The position numbers and the translations under genes are program-made. Shown piece after piece: positions 50,724 through 59,629 of a stretch of 59,629 nt of DNA. The stretch's first letter is position 1. Each line of letters begins with the position of its first letter. The stretch is taken from the NCBI RefSeq assembly GCF_025024155.1, contig NW_026251844.1, positions 1-59,629 on the forward strand. Reading direction: 5' to 3'. The notes under the pieces were generated by a model that ran no database searches, was not told the DNA's origin, and saw only the letters and a list, made by a program, of their open reading frames with translations. This DNA comes from Gamsiella multidivaricata (taxonomy: Eukaryota > Mortierellomycota > Mortierellomycetes > Mortierellales > Mortierellaceae).

Positions 50724-53700
50724 ATGTCTTCCTCGGCACATCGCCCTCGCCAGTCCTCTTCAAAGGATCTGCCCATGCTCGCTGCCTTCCCCACTCTTGC
50801 CTCAAAACCAGGGCCCCGTATCCCCAAACCACCCCCCTCATCCTCCACTTGTTCTTCTTCTTCATTATCGCCAGCATCACCATCCCTAAACCACAGATCC
50901 AACACCACCACCAACCCCCTGAACATCCCCGAGATCCTCGAGCTCGTCTTACTCCATGTCCTCCTCCAGTTCCAGAACGCTGCCTCTGCCAACCGCCACC
51001 CCTTTGCCTCTTCTTCCTCCTCCCCCGCCAGCTCGGCCTCCTCCCTCACCACCACCACGGACATCCAACTCCAGATCCGTGCCCAGAAACCCGTCTCCAC
51101 CCGCCTGGCTTTCTTGCGCGTCTGTCGGCTATGGTATAACGTGGGCGAACCGCTGTTGTGGAAAGATGTCAAGTGGACGGACTATCAGTCTCCGCAGGTG
51201 CATCAGAGGATATGCAGGCAATGGACTCGTGTGAGAAGTTTGACCTTCGAATACGGAATGAGGACCACGGATGCGCCCACGGACCCTGTGCAGGCCTCAC
51301 CTCCTGAAGGTACCAGCACCAGTAATATCCCGACATCCATTTCTTATTGGGCAAATGGACCTCGCGCGAGGATGAGGAATCTATTGGGGAGCGATACAAA
51401 CGCTGTCGGGGCACAGTCGCAGCAGGCAACGGCCGCAGGCGGACCGAGTGCAAACGGAGTTACCGCAGCAACTACAGGATCAGGATCGAATGATCGGCAT
51501 CGGCGGATGGACGAGGCCGGTTCAAGATCGTATACAGAAGACGGGACGACCCTCTCAGGCAGACCTCGCGTCACACTCGAGCAGACATTGGCGGAACTGG
51601 CGCGCGCAATGTCTCGACCATCCGATTTGCCGCATTACCGCCCCAAACCTCTGCCACTACGCTGGGCCCACGGTCACAAACAGCACCCATTACCGGGCTT
51701 GCCGTCGCCTGCTCCTCGTCCCCTGTCGTTTGCACCTTTACTTCATCGCTCGCAGCTGACATCTCTGACACTCAATGGATTGTTCCGTCTGGAGACGTTC
51801 CTGGAGGCAATCTTGCCGTTCGTACCGGAGCTGACGTATCTGGATATATGTTTGCGATGTTATGAATGGAAGGATGAGATCCGGCTAGATAAGGTCTTGA
51901 GGACGTGTCCGAAATTGGAGTACCTGTCCGTGGACAGGAACATGATTGGCAGGGTTGATTTTGCTGACCCGTCGTTATCGGACGAAGGGGACTTGAACTC
52001 GGATGATGATGATAGTGACGATGATATGAACTATGAGGATGAGCTGAGGAGTCCAGGCCAGGAGGCGTATGCAGGAACATCGTGGCACATCAAGTACGCC
52101 CATTTCCCTCAGCGGAGCATGAGCAAATCTGATCCCAAGGGATGTGGAACAATGGCTGCATCAACCGGAGAAAAAAGATCGCAGCCGACACGAAGGCGGT
52201 CTCGTCAACGTCCCTTGGCACTTCGAGTGCTCAAATTGAAGAAGGTCAGGATGCTGGAACGGGGATTTGTTCGGCTATTGCGACTTTGTCCATTGCTGGA
52301 GGAATTAGACGTGTTCAGTACGATCTACTGGGGATGGTCGCGTCAGTTCCTCAGCACGGTTGCTCAGTCTTGTCCGGAGATACGGCACTTGCACCTCACA
52401 ACCAATTATGTCACCGGCGGGACCGACGGTATTCCGGAGGACCCTATGCATGCAGGGATCGTTATCTTTCATGAGACCCCTCTGGAGCAGCTTGATCCCC
52501 CAGGCATGACTGCGATCGACGGTGCTGGGGAGGTTGGAAATGCGAGCGCAGGCGTAATGACGAACATCTCTACAGTCGCAGGAACCATGGACATTCAGGG
52601 ACCATCTTCAGCAGCATCGACAATACCATCACCATACGACCCTGTAATCGAGCTGATCAAACTCTACCCGGCGCTACTCTCGTACGACGCCCGATATGTC
52701 CGATTCCGTGATTCGACGCTTCAGACGCTCCAACAGCATTGCCAATATCTAGAACGGCTGGATCTGACGTGTTGCCGAGAAGTGAGTTCGAAAGCGATCG
52801 ACCATTTCCTGAGATACGTTCCGACATTGAAGCATTTCTCGGCCAGTCGGGCCCGGTTACGGATCGAGGATATGGTCGAATCAGCAGAGAGACATGATCG
52901 GTACGTTCAAGCGACGAGTGAGGATCCTTCGACAACGGATTCGGTGCCATCCAAGGACTTGCAGCCGCTGCCGCGATGGTGGGCCTGTGAAGGACTGGAG
53001 ACGTTTATCATTGGCGTCCAGAACCCGTCTGCAGGGAGTGGTCGGGATTTTGATTACCAGGCTGAGCGGGCGGCGGATTTCCAGTTCTATTACAGGGATT
53101 ACCAAGGCCAGTCATCGTCGTCGTCGTCGTCGCGGCACGGGGGTGGATCGGAGAAGGCAGCAACAGCGGCAGCAGCGAGAGGATATGATCATACGCGGTA
53201 CTGTACGTTTGTGCTGTTTCAGCAACTGGGACGGCTAAGGAAACTGAAGAGGCTGGAGTTGCATGGCGGACGGTTTGATCTTGGGATCGGGGTCGGGAGC
53301 GCAAGTCAGCGCTCGCTGTACTTCAAGTCCTCTACCCCGGATTTGGCGCTGGCTTTGCATAATGAGACCAAGGACCTGGATGTTCCGGAGCATCATGGCA
53401 AGACCGAATCAAAGGCCCAGCGAGGGCTCAGGAAGATGAAGAGTTTCTTGTCACTCGGAGGAAAGAGCAAGCAGAAAGCTGAGGACGAATCTGGAAAGGA
53501 GAAACCGAACGGCAAAGGGAAACATGTAGACAGATCAGGATGCGGATCGAGCGGTGATGTAGAATGTGGTGTTGTTGGCGGTGGCACGCTTGGGCTCGGA
53601 GGAGATCTTCAGTCATCTGGAGGTTCTGGTGTACACGAGAGTAGCGGTGATTGCAATAGTAGTGGTGGTAGCGTGAGCAACAAAACTGTGCCGAGTCACT

Positions 53701-53924
53701 GGACGGGACTCCAGCCGTTGGCGGGACTGGCGCAGCTGGAGTCATTCAGTATGAACTGGTCGAACTTTCCAATGTTGCGTGAGCAGGAGATGGCGTGGAT
53801 ATGTCAGCATTGGATCCGGCTGGAGTGGATCTCGTTAGGCCTGGTGCCGGATTGTGAGTGGGATCAGATCCGGAATTGGGTACGGTCCAGGCGCAAGGAT
53901 ATTGTGGTCGTTTTTGAGCGGTGA
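50724..53924 (+). CDS. F-box-like / leucine-rich-repeat protein
   Basis: Intronless, 1066 aa; the ATG at 50724 is in a GTCATGT context after a CT-rich leader. After a Ser/Pro-rich N-terminus comes an F-box-like segment (IPEILELVLLHVLLQF near residue 72, then FLRVCRLWYNVGEPLLWKDV near 135-155). This matches the degenerate F-box common in large fungal families. Leucine-rich units follow, such as LTSLTLNGLFRLETFL, LTYLDICLRCYEW, LEYLSVDRN, LEELDVFSTIYWGW, IRHLHLTTNY, LERLDLTCCREVSSKAIDHF and LKRLELHGGRFDLG. An acidic Asp/Glu run (about 425-440) and Gly/Ser-rich inserts interrupt them. Such proteins usually act as substrate receptors of SCF ubiquitin ligases. The substrate is unknown. It converges on riboflavin kinase, with 273 bases between the stop codons. 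Confidence 0.85.
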   Translation: MSSSAHRPRQSSSKDLPMLAAFPTLASKPGPRIPKPPPSSSTCSSSSLSPASPSLNHRSNTTTNPLNIPEILELVLLHVLLQFQNAASANRHPFASSSSSPASSASSLTTTTDIQLQIRAQKPVSTRLAFLRVCRLWYNVGEPLLWKDVKWTDYQSPQVHQRICRQWTRVRSLTFEYGMRTTDAPTDPVQASPPEGTSTSNIPTSISYWANGPRARMRNLLGSDTNAVGAQSQQATAAGGPSANGVTAATTGSGSNDRHRRMDEAGSRSYTEDGTTLSGRPRVTLEQTLAELARAMSRPSDLPHYRPKPLPLRWAHGHKQHPLPGLPSPAPRPLSFAPLLHRSQLTSLTLNGLFRLETFLEAILPFVPELTYLDICLRCYEWKDEIRLDKVLRTCPKLEYLSVDRNMIGRVDFADPSLSDEGDLNSDDDDSDDDMNYEDELRSPGQEAYAGTSWHIKYAHFPQRSMSKSDPKGCGTMAASTGEKRSQPTRRRSRQRPLALRVLKLKKVRMLERGFVRLLRLCPLLEELDVFSTIYWGWSRQFLSTVAQSCPEIRHLHLTTNYVTGGTDGIPEDPMHAGIVIFHETPLEQLDPPGMTAIDGAGEVGNASAGVMTNISTVAGTMDIQGPSSAASTIPSPYDPVIELIKLYPALLSYDARYVRFRDSTLQTLQQHCQYLERLDLTCCREVSSKAIDHFLRYVPTLKHFSASRARLRIEDMVESAERHDRYVQATSEDPSTTDSVPSKDLQPLPRWWACEGLETFIIGVQNPSAGSGRDFDYQAERAADFQFYYRDYQGQSSSSSSSRHGGGSEKAATAAAARGYDHTRYCTFVLFQQLGRLRKLKRLELHGGRFDLGIGVGSASQRSLYFKSSTPDLALALHNETKDLDVPEHHGKTESKAQRGLRKMKSFLSLGGKSKQKAEDESGKEKPNGKGKHVDRSGCGSSGDVECGVVGGGTLGLGGDLQSSGGSGVHESSGDCNSSGGSVSNKTVPSHWTGLQPLAGLAQLESFSMNWSNFPMLREQEMAWICQHWIRLEWISLGLVPDCEWDQIRNWVRSRRKDIVVVFER

Positions 53925-54197
53925 GAGACTGTATGTAGAAAGCAAAAAATAATGAAGACGACGACGATGGCAGTTCATGCATATTCGTGTTATACAACTA
54001 GAAATGCCATGAGATAAAAATGAAAGGAAAAAAATGTTGCTGCGTAGAGCAGAGGCATGCATGTGCAATTGCCAAAGTGTATCGGCAGTAGGCGACCATA
54101 GTTTTCTTTTTTTTTTCCGTCGATTTGTGTCTATATCCCCAGTGTATTTTTTATTATTATCGATCGCTTGAGGAGAAGGAAAAGGAACTGAGTCTTT

Positions 54198-54301
54198 CTA
54201 AAGCTGCAAGAAAATCGGGTCTTCCTTATAAGTAGCATAATTAGGTCTCTCCAAGGACCGGTGTGCGACGTCGATGTCGATGTTGATATCCTCGATCAGC
54301 G

Positions 54302-54337
<36 letters not shown>

Positions 54338-55159
54338 GAGAGAGAGAAAAGGTAAAGTAGTTAGTGAAATAAAGTAGATGAAACTTCTCAAAAAAAAAAG
54401 AAAAAAAAAAGAAACTCACCGAGGGTGGTGTAATCGAATTCGGGACGGATATAACCGAGCACGACGACGCGAAGTTCATCCCCATAGAAATCGCGATGGA
54501 AGTTGTGCATGATATGGACCTCGGCCGATTTCTTCTCGTTCTTGTAGAAGGGGTTCCAGCCCAGGGACATGACCATGGGGTATACGGTGGCGGGACAGTG
54601 GGTCGCTAAGGAGGACGAGGACGAGGACGCTGTCGTTGGAGTTGCTCCTCCTCTTAGTCCCATCAGTCCTGCTATTGCTCCTGCTGCTGCTGCTGCTGTC
54701 GTCGCTGCTGTCGTCGTTGAGGCGTTCTCTGATGCTGAGGAGGTGGGCTTGTTTTTGACGACGACCTGCGCCCAGCCGTAGTAGATCCCTGTGACCATGT
54801 GGCGCTCCTGTGCAGCAATGGCTTCTTCGGGCAGGTTGGCTATCCATTGAAAAAAAAAAAAAAAAAAAAAAAAAGTATAATTGTATAATTGTATACAATC
54901 GTCAGTTATGACAGATTCAGACTGATCCATGCCAAAATAACAAAGGAATTTCAGAAAGAAGTCGATAGATGAAGCAATTGAGAGTAAGTGCTTTACCGGT
55001 AGGAATGCCGAGCTCTTTGCTTCCACGTCCAAAGCCCTTGATGACGGTGCCAGACATCTTGATAGGGAAGGGTGTCTCGGGAGTGGGGCCGCCGGCGATC
55101 TTGGCGCGGTTCGAGGATGAGACGAAGCTCTTGGTCGGCGTTGAGTCCGTCGTTGTCAT
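54198..55159 (-). CDS. FMN1: Riboflavin kinase (flavokinase)
   Basis: Model (minus): join 55159-54997, 54839-54420, 54304-54198 (229 aa). It phosphorylates riboflavin with ATP to FMN. Motifs are [19 protein letters not shown] followed by IPT-ANLPEE across intron 1, [55 protein letters not shown] and [17 protein letters not shown] across intron 2. These match the single-domain eukaryotic enzyme. An Ala/Thr/Ser-rich insert of about 45 residues lies between the GIYYGWA and SLGWNP blocks, where the family normally has a short loop. Intron 2 has A31 directly before its acceptor and T10CT10 after its donor. The start at 55159 gives normal family length, but the frame remains open to an ATG at 55456, leaving a longer isoform possible. 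Confidence 0.95.
54306..54336. repeat. Poly-T run (poly-A on the FMN1 coding strand)
   Basis: A31 on the minus (coding) strand, ending at the intron 2 acceptor AG of riboflavin kinase. Confidence 0.95.
54850..54874. repeat. Poly-A run (poly-T on the FMN1 coding strand)
   Basis: T25 on the coding strand serves as the polypyrimidine tract of riboflavin kinase intron 1, about 10 bases before the acceptor. Confidence 0.95.
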
Positions 55160-55618
55160 GGCGAAGAGACGAGTTTGTCCTGTGAGTGGAGGGGGGAGAG
55201 AGGGAGGGAAGAGTTGGGGAAGAGAGGCTGGAGTTGGTCTTGCTGGAAGTAAAAGGAGAGTGGAGTGAAGAAAGAGAGAGTGTTCTTTAAAAAGGAATGA
55301 ACGCAGGCGAAGGGAGTGTGATGACTCAAAAGAGGTGCTTCTCCCCAGCAGCAGTACCCAAAAGGGTTGGCGCACCCACTCCAAAAGCCACTTGGACACA
55401 AATCCCTTTTTTTCCCTCACTGTTCTCTTCCTTTGCGCAGTGGTTGGGGAAAACACATGTCATGTAATTCATACCGTCTGATCGAGCGCGACGCGTACTT
55501 TTTTGCGGTATTGAACTTGTGTCTATGCTATTCCGTCGCAACCCTCAAATCTAAAGATCTATCTTGAAGGACGCGAACATGGACAACTACCGACCGCCTG
55601 CGCTTACACCCTCGAAGC
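55160..55618. promoter_or_regulatory. Intergenic region between CGS (3' end) and riboflavin kinase (5' end)
   Basis: 459 bases. On the minus strand the first part carries the 3' UTR of cystathionine gamma-synthase and the second the riboflavin kinase promoter and leader. The leader stays open in the riboflavin kinase frame up to 55456. No separate gene is seen. Confidence 0.5.
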
Positions 55619-57898
55619 TCACTCATCCTCCTTGATAGCATCCAAGGCTTCCTTAAACCCTTGCAACAACACCTCCCGGTCTTCCAGTCCAACAGCAACC
55701 CGGATCAGGTTACGATCGATTCCAAACTGAGCAGCCCAGTCCAGCTCATAGTAATGCGCCAAAATCGTGTATGGACAAGCAAGCGTGAAGTTCGTGCCGA
55801 GTGAGGGGCCCTTGTAGAAGGGTAAGGCGTCAAAGAATTCTGGGCCTCCGTTCTTGGCATGGAACGTCACCGAGAACAGACCGCCATATCCAGCACCCTC
55901 GACCTTGTGCGTCAAGTAGTTCGCAGTCGTCACGTACTTGGGGTAGTACACCTCCTTGACTAATAGTCCAGGTTGAATAATCCAGATCGTCAGTGTTAAA
56001 TCTATACGTAAACATCTCAAGCTTCCTTCTCGGTGCTGTGCATGCATACCTTTGGGGTGGGCTCGCAGGTAGTCGCAGAGGGCCTCGGTGTTGTCGTCGA
56101 TACGCGCGATACGGGTCTGGAACGTACGAGAATTACGCTCCATGAAGATGGCATCCTCAACCCACATCAGATCCTCGTACTCGCGACCCATGGCCTCCTT
56201 CAATCCCTTGTAGTACTTTCGCTGAGGGTTTAGCACCAAGCTAATTTAAGATCATTCATCAGTAACATCGACAGCAGTTAGTAAAAAAAAAAAAAAAAAA
56301 TATCAGACTACTTGAGAAAAAGGTGCTGGTTACCTTCCACCCATGACATTACTGTCACCGCTGAAGATCTTGGACAAGGACGAGACCACGATATCCGCAA
56401 ACTCCAAAATCCTGACATTCACAAAGTTCCCGAGGGTCTCGTCCACGATGATCATGAACCCATACTTATCCGCCAACTGCCCCAGACGCACCAAATTCGA
56501 AGACTTCAACAACGGGTTCGAAGGGAATTCGCAAAAGACTGCCAGAATCTTATCCTCCTCCGGCACATTCTCGCCCAAAGTCTTCTCCAGAATCTCCTTC
56601 TCCAACACCTCAATATCGTGATCCTCTCCATTCCCGTAAAAGTAGCACCCAGGACCAAACTTCTGCAGCACCTTGAGCGAATCCGTATACGGAAATCCAA
56701 AGCAGATCGCCTTGCGTTCAGGGAAGAGGGTCATCGCGATCCGGTGCGCATTGTAGATCGCGGACATTCCCGTCGGATACAGGTACACGTCCTCCTCAGT
56801 CACGTACTCTCCTGTGCCCGTCCATCCGGATCCAGCATGATGGGCAACCTGGCTCGCAATACGACGGCGCAACGCCACCTTGGCCTTGGGCGCGAACGAT
56901 AGATCCAAGTTACGTCCATAACGTTCCTCGACATAGACCTCATAATCGCGACTGTCCATTCCATCCGCCTCCTCTTCTACCGGTCGATCTTCCTCATCCT
57001 GCAACTGAATCGCCGCAACCGCCGCGGGAAGATCTGCTGTAATTTGCTGCTGCTGCTTCGCGGCCGTATAATGTCTGTTGCCGCGGGGCATACGGATTGC
57101 GTTACCCTTGGCCGCAACTGCGGTGGCCTCCTGCTGATCCTCTTCTGCCTTGAGAGCCAACCATCTCAGACAGAACGCTGCCTGGCGCGAGGTGACGATA
57201 TCCCCGGTATGCTGCCAGAACTGCTTCGCGACCGGATAGGCCTCCTTGGGGAAGAAGGTCGCAAACACTTTGACCTGCTTGATCCCACCGGGCTTGACCT
57301 CCGAAGCCGGAGCGTAGATCGCGAACTCGACGATCCGGACCGCACCCGCACCCACAGCACCAGAAGCGTCGGTTGGGAGCGGGCGGGGTGTCGGAGTCGA
57401 ATCGTCCGTCGACATCGTCGGCACGTAGTAGCGTTCGACAAAGTGGCGACATCTTTCAGCAACCCGACGAGATGGCCACAGGAACGAGGCTTCCGTAGCT
57501 TTGCCGTACTTTTTCTCGCAAATCTCGACAAGCTGAGGGGAAGAAGGTGGGGAGAGAGAGGAATGAATTACAAAAGCTTTGTGAGGTGGTACAGAAGGAT
57601 CTGTCGACGGACATTTTTAAGGGTTCGATCTGTCCGAAAGAAAGAAAGGCCGGTAGCATTGTGTAGCTGAAAGCAGTTCTAGAAAACATACCTCTTTGAC
57701 CTTGAGGGCGACAAAGAAGCGGGGGTAGCCCGAGACCATGGCGTTGACGACTCTAGGCGCAGCCTCTTCGTAGTCGACGTTGTCTCGGAAGGTGGGAAGG
57801 GAAACCGAGATGGCATGGGGGACGTTAGGGACTGGGGATCCAAGGGGCGCCTGTTCAGGACGGACACCTGCGGTGGGGGTGATATGACTGGTGGCCAT
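55619..57898 (-). CDS. STR2: Cystathionine gamma-synthase
   Basis: Model (minus): join 57898-57692, 57532-56334, 56240-56050, 55959-55619 (645 aa, close to yeast Str2). It is a PLP enzyme that makes cystathionine from cysteine and an O-acylhomoserine in transsulfuration toward methionine. The N-terminal 70 residues hold the fungal-type FRDNVDYEE and GYPRFFV segments. The core has YLYPTGMSAIYNAHRI, CFGFPYTDSL, VFCEFPSNPLLKSSNL, IIVDETLGNF and the PLP lysine K457 in SSLSKIFSGDSNVMGGS-LVLNP, which is joined across intron 2. The C-terminal block FSVTFHAKNG, SLGTNFTLACPYT and IRVAVGLED fits the family. A Gln/Glu-rich insert of about 60 residues precedes the core. The start at 57898 has an ACCATGG context; an in-frame ATG at 57955 would add 19 residues. 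A T18 run (coding strand) lies in intron 2. Confidence 0.95.
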
Positions 57899-58475
57899 GG
57901 TTGCTTGTTGCAGTTGTGGGGGGAGGACTAATGGGGTAATTGTACAATTGCTCACTGGCGTGGACGATCTAAGGGTTGGTATTATAATGATTGTTCGATT
58001 GCTTTGTTTGCTGCGTTGCTGCGTTTGGCACTAGTGCGTTGTGCGTGTGGTGCTTATTATGTAGCTTTCCAGGGATGGGATCAGGTCGATCAGATGAGAT
58101 GAAGGAAGAAAAAGCGAGAAGAGAAGAAAGAGATGATGCCATCAGCCTGGGTTGAGCGAGGGCCCTTAAAGTTTGTTCACAGGAAGGTGTGTCAGGTCCA
58201 CATCGACCTGACTCACGACGGATCGCGTGCTGGAGGAGTGATGTGACCATCTATAGTTTATTTAATCTGCTCCGTGCAGCCGTGAGGTAGAAGCATATGG
58301 ACGTCTAGAGCTCGGAGAGCAGCATCGTACATACGATCACAGCCATGTAGGTGTAGAAAAGAATGTGGTTCTATCAGAAAGTACAAGGCAGGCAAAACAT
58401 AAGAGTGACAATGGTTAGCAACACAATTTACAGAAACCAAAGACCGGGGGGAAGAGCAGAGAAACAAATGCATGG
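57899..58475. promoter_or_regulatory. 5' flank of CGS and 3' flank of the aspartic protease gene
   Basis: 577 bases between two minus-strand genes. It should contain the CGS promoter near 57900-58250 and the protease 3' UTR near 58260-58475. No TATA box or gene is evident. Confidence 0.45.
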
Positions 58476-59629
58476 CTAAATATCTACCCCTGAAACCATC
58501 CTCTGGACCGATCCGTTCACGCCAGTCGACCCATTGCCGGTCCCCTGGGTTCTGTTCCCGCCTCCTCCGTTGCCTTGTCCTTGTGGAGGGTTGGACAGGT
58601 TAGGCAGCAGTGTGATGTTCGTCAGGGTGTTGTACACATTCGAGGGCTGAGCGAATCCGACCGCCAGGCTGCGATAGTCAAAGACACTGTACACGTTCTT
58701 CAAGAACGATGCCCCGAGAACCCAATCCTAGGTATGATCAAGAAACAAAAAATAAAAAAAATAAAAAAAAAGTATACGACGCGTTAACACTCTGTCAATG
58801 ACATAGTTCAAAAATCCAGAAACACACGAGTCCGTAGTACAACTTACGGTTTCTGTTGCAGATCCGGCGACATCGATAGCGCTCTTGCAGTACTCTGCGT
58901 ATCCGGGAATCCTAAACAGCACAACCAACTCTTCTGCGGGGACACGGAACTGCTGTCCTGAAATCGTAAAGTTGAGATCGCCAGCGCTGGTGTTGCATGG
59001 TAAGATCCACCCCACTTGTGGCGCCTCAATCGCGCCTGGTATATGTTCGTGGAAGATCGAAGCGGCCTTTGAGGGCACCACAATCAACGACGTTCCTACA
59101 ACACCAAACGAAAAAATAAAAAGGAAGGGAAGAGGAGGAGGAAGGGGGGAAATCAGCACTAGCTATCAGCAACGCTCATCCATCGAGCAAAAAAATAATG
59201 TGGCCAACCCATTGTGCACAGTTCACCACATACCAGAATCGATCAATGCTTCTCCAGAAAGTCCCAGATCCTTGCCCGCAATAGAGACAGCATCAAGACG
59301 GATCTTCCACGCATTCTTGTCAGTGATGGGCGACCAAGTAAAATTGCCGACGTACTTCGTGGTATCGACGCCACCGAAAATCACCGCCCCGCCAGAACCC
59401 TCGGTCGCTCCTCCCACCCGCTGCCTTCCCATCCAGATCGAGACAATGGGTTGTAGAATAATCTTTCGCGCAAGCATCGTTTCTATGACAGTTGTGTAGC
59501 CTACGGCGTATTCAAGAAAAAAAAAAGACCATGTTAGATAGGAGATACAGTACAGGGCCAACACTTTCAAAGGGTGAATGTGGGGTGTGTGTGCAGCATA
59601 AAACAAAAACAAAAAAAAATCCTCACCTT
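58476..59629 (-). CDS. Pepsin-like (A1) aspartic protease, C-terminal part; N-terminus lies beyond the window
   Basis: Partial model (minus): exons 59629-59627 (end of an exon ending AAG before GTGAGG), 59500-59234, 59095-58848 and 58727-58476. The visible part carries family landmarks: VIETMLARKII, VIFGGVDTTKYVGNFTW, the second catalytic motif ALIDSGTSLIVVPSKAA (split by an intron after DSG), WILPCNTSAG and the C-terminal DWVLGASFLKNVYSVFDY. The first catalytic DTG and any signal peptide are outside the window. The C-terminus is Asn/Gly/Thr-rich with NxS/T sites and ends VSGVDI, without a visible membrane helix or GPI signal. It is probably a secreted or vacuolar acid protease. The 5'-most splice site coincides with the window edge. 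Confidence 0.9.

Overview
The window is nuclear DNA of an intron-rich filamentous fungus. I infer an early-diverging fungus, most likely a Mortierella-type species, from the short GT-AG introns, the large F-box/LRR protein, long Ser/Pro/Gln-rich tails and intermediate base composition. That placement is inference; no ribosomal or mitochondrial marker is present. Exon joins were worked out by hand from splice-site consensus, reading-frame continuity and remembered family sequences. Every multi-exon model given for a recognised family closes in frame.

Layout, left to right. Plus strand: a SCYL2/CVAK104-type pseudokinase (610-4729), a NIPA-family magnesium-transporter-like membrane protein (5747-8819), a Caprin-1-like RNA-binding protein (9208-11461), a single-pass Cys-rich membrane protein (11897-13867), alanine aminotransferase (15865-18574), orotidine-5'-phosphate decarboxylase (18782-19795), the NAA50 N-terminal acetyltransferase (20216-20997), a CSC1/OSCA/TMEM63-type cation channel (21425-25421), a signal peptide peptidase (25742-27239), a three-repeat Myb factor (30849-35044), a WD40 protein (35485-37308), a very large RasGEF (41284-49575) and an F-box/LRR protein (50724-53924). 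Minus strand: riboflavin kinase (54198-55159), cystathionine gamma-synthase (55619-57898) and the 3' part of a secreted-type aspartic protease that runs off the right edge (58476-59629). A possible small two-exon gene lies at 37734-38230 on the minus strand. I see no rRNA, tRNA, transposase, reverse transcriptase or CRISPR array.

The genes form no pathway cluster. They are housekeeping, membrane-traffic, signalling and amino-acid/cofactor metabolism genes in ordinary eukaryotic order. The two long gene-poor stretches (27240-30848 and 37309-41283) are rich in homopolymers and microsatellites.

The less ordinary features are as follows. Three introns carry a donor-side T-run and an acceptor-side A-run that could pair in the pre-mRNA. 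The alanine aminotransferase gene has a TATA box 2 bases before its mitochondrial-form ATG and in-frame downstream ATGs. A 24-nt, perfectly bounded, in-frame cassette exon candidate lies inside URA3 intron 1. The Caprin-like gene contains a GC-AG intron.
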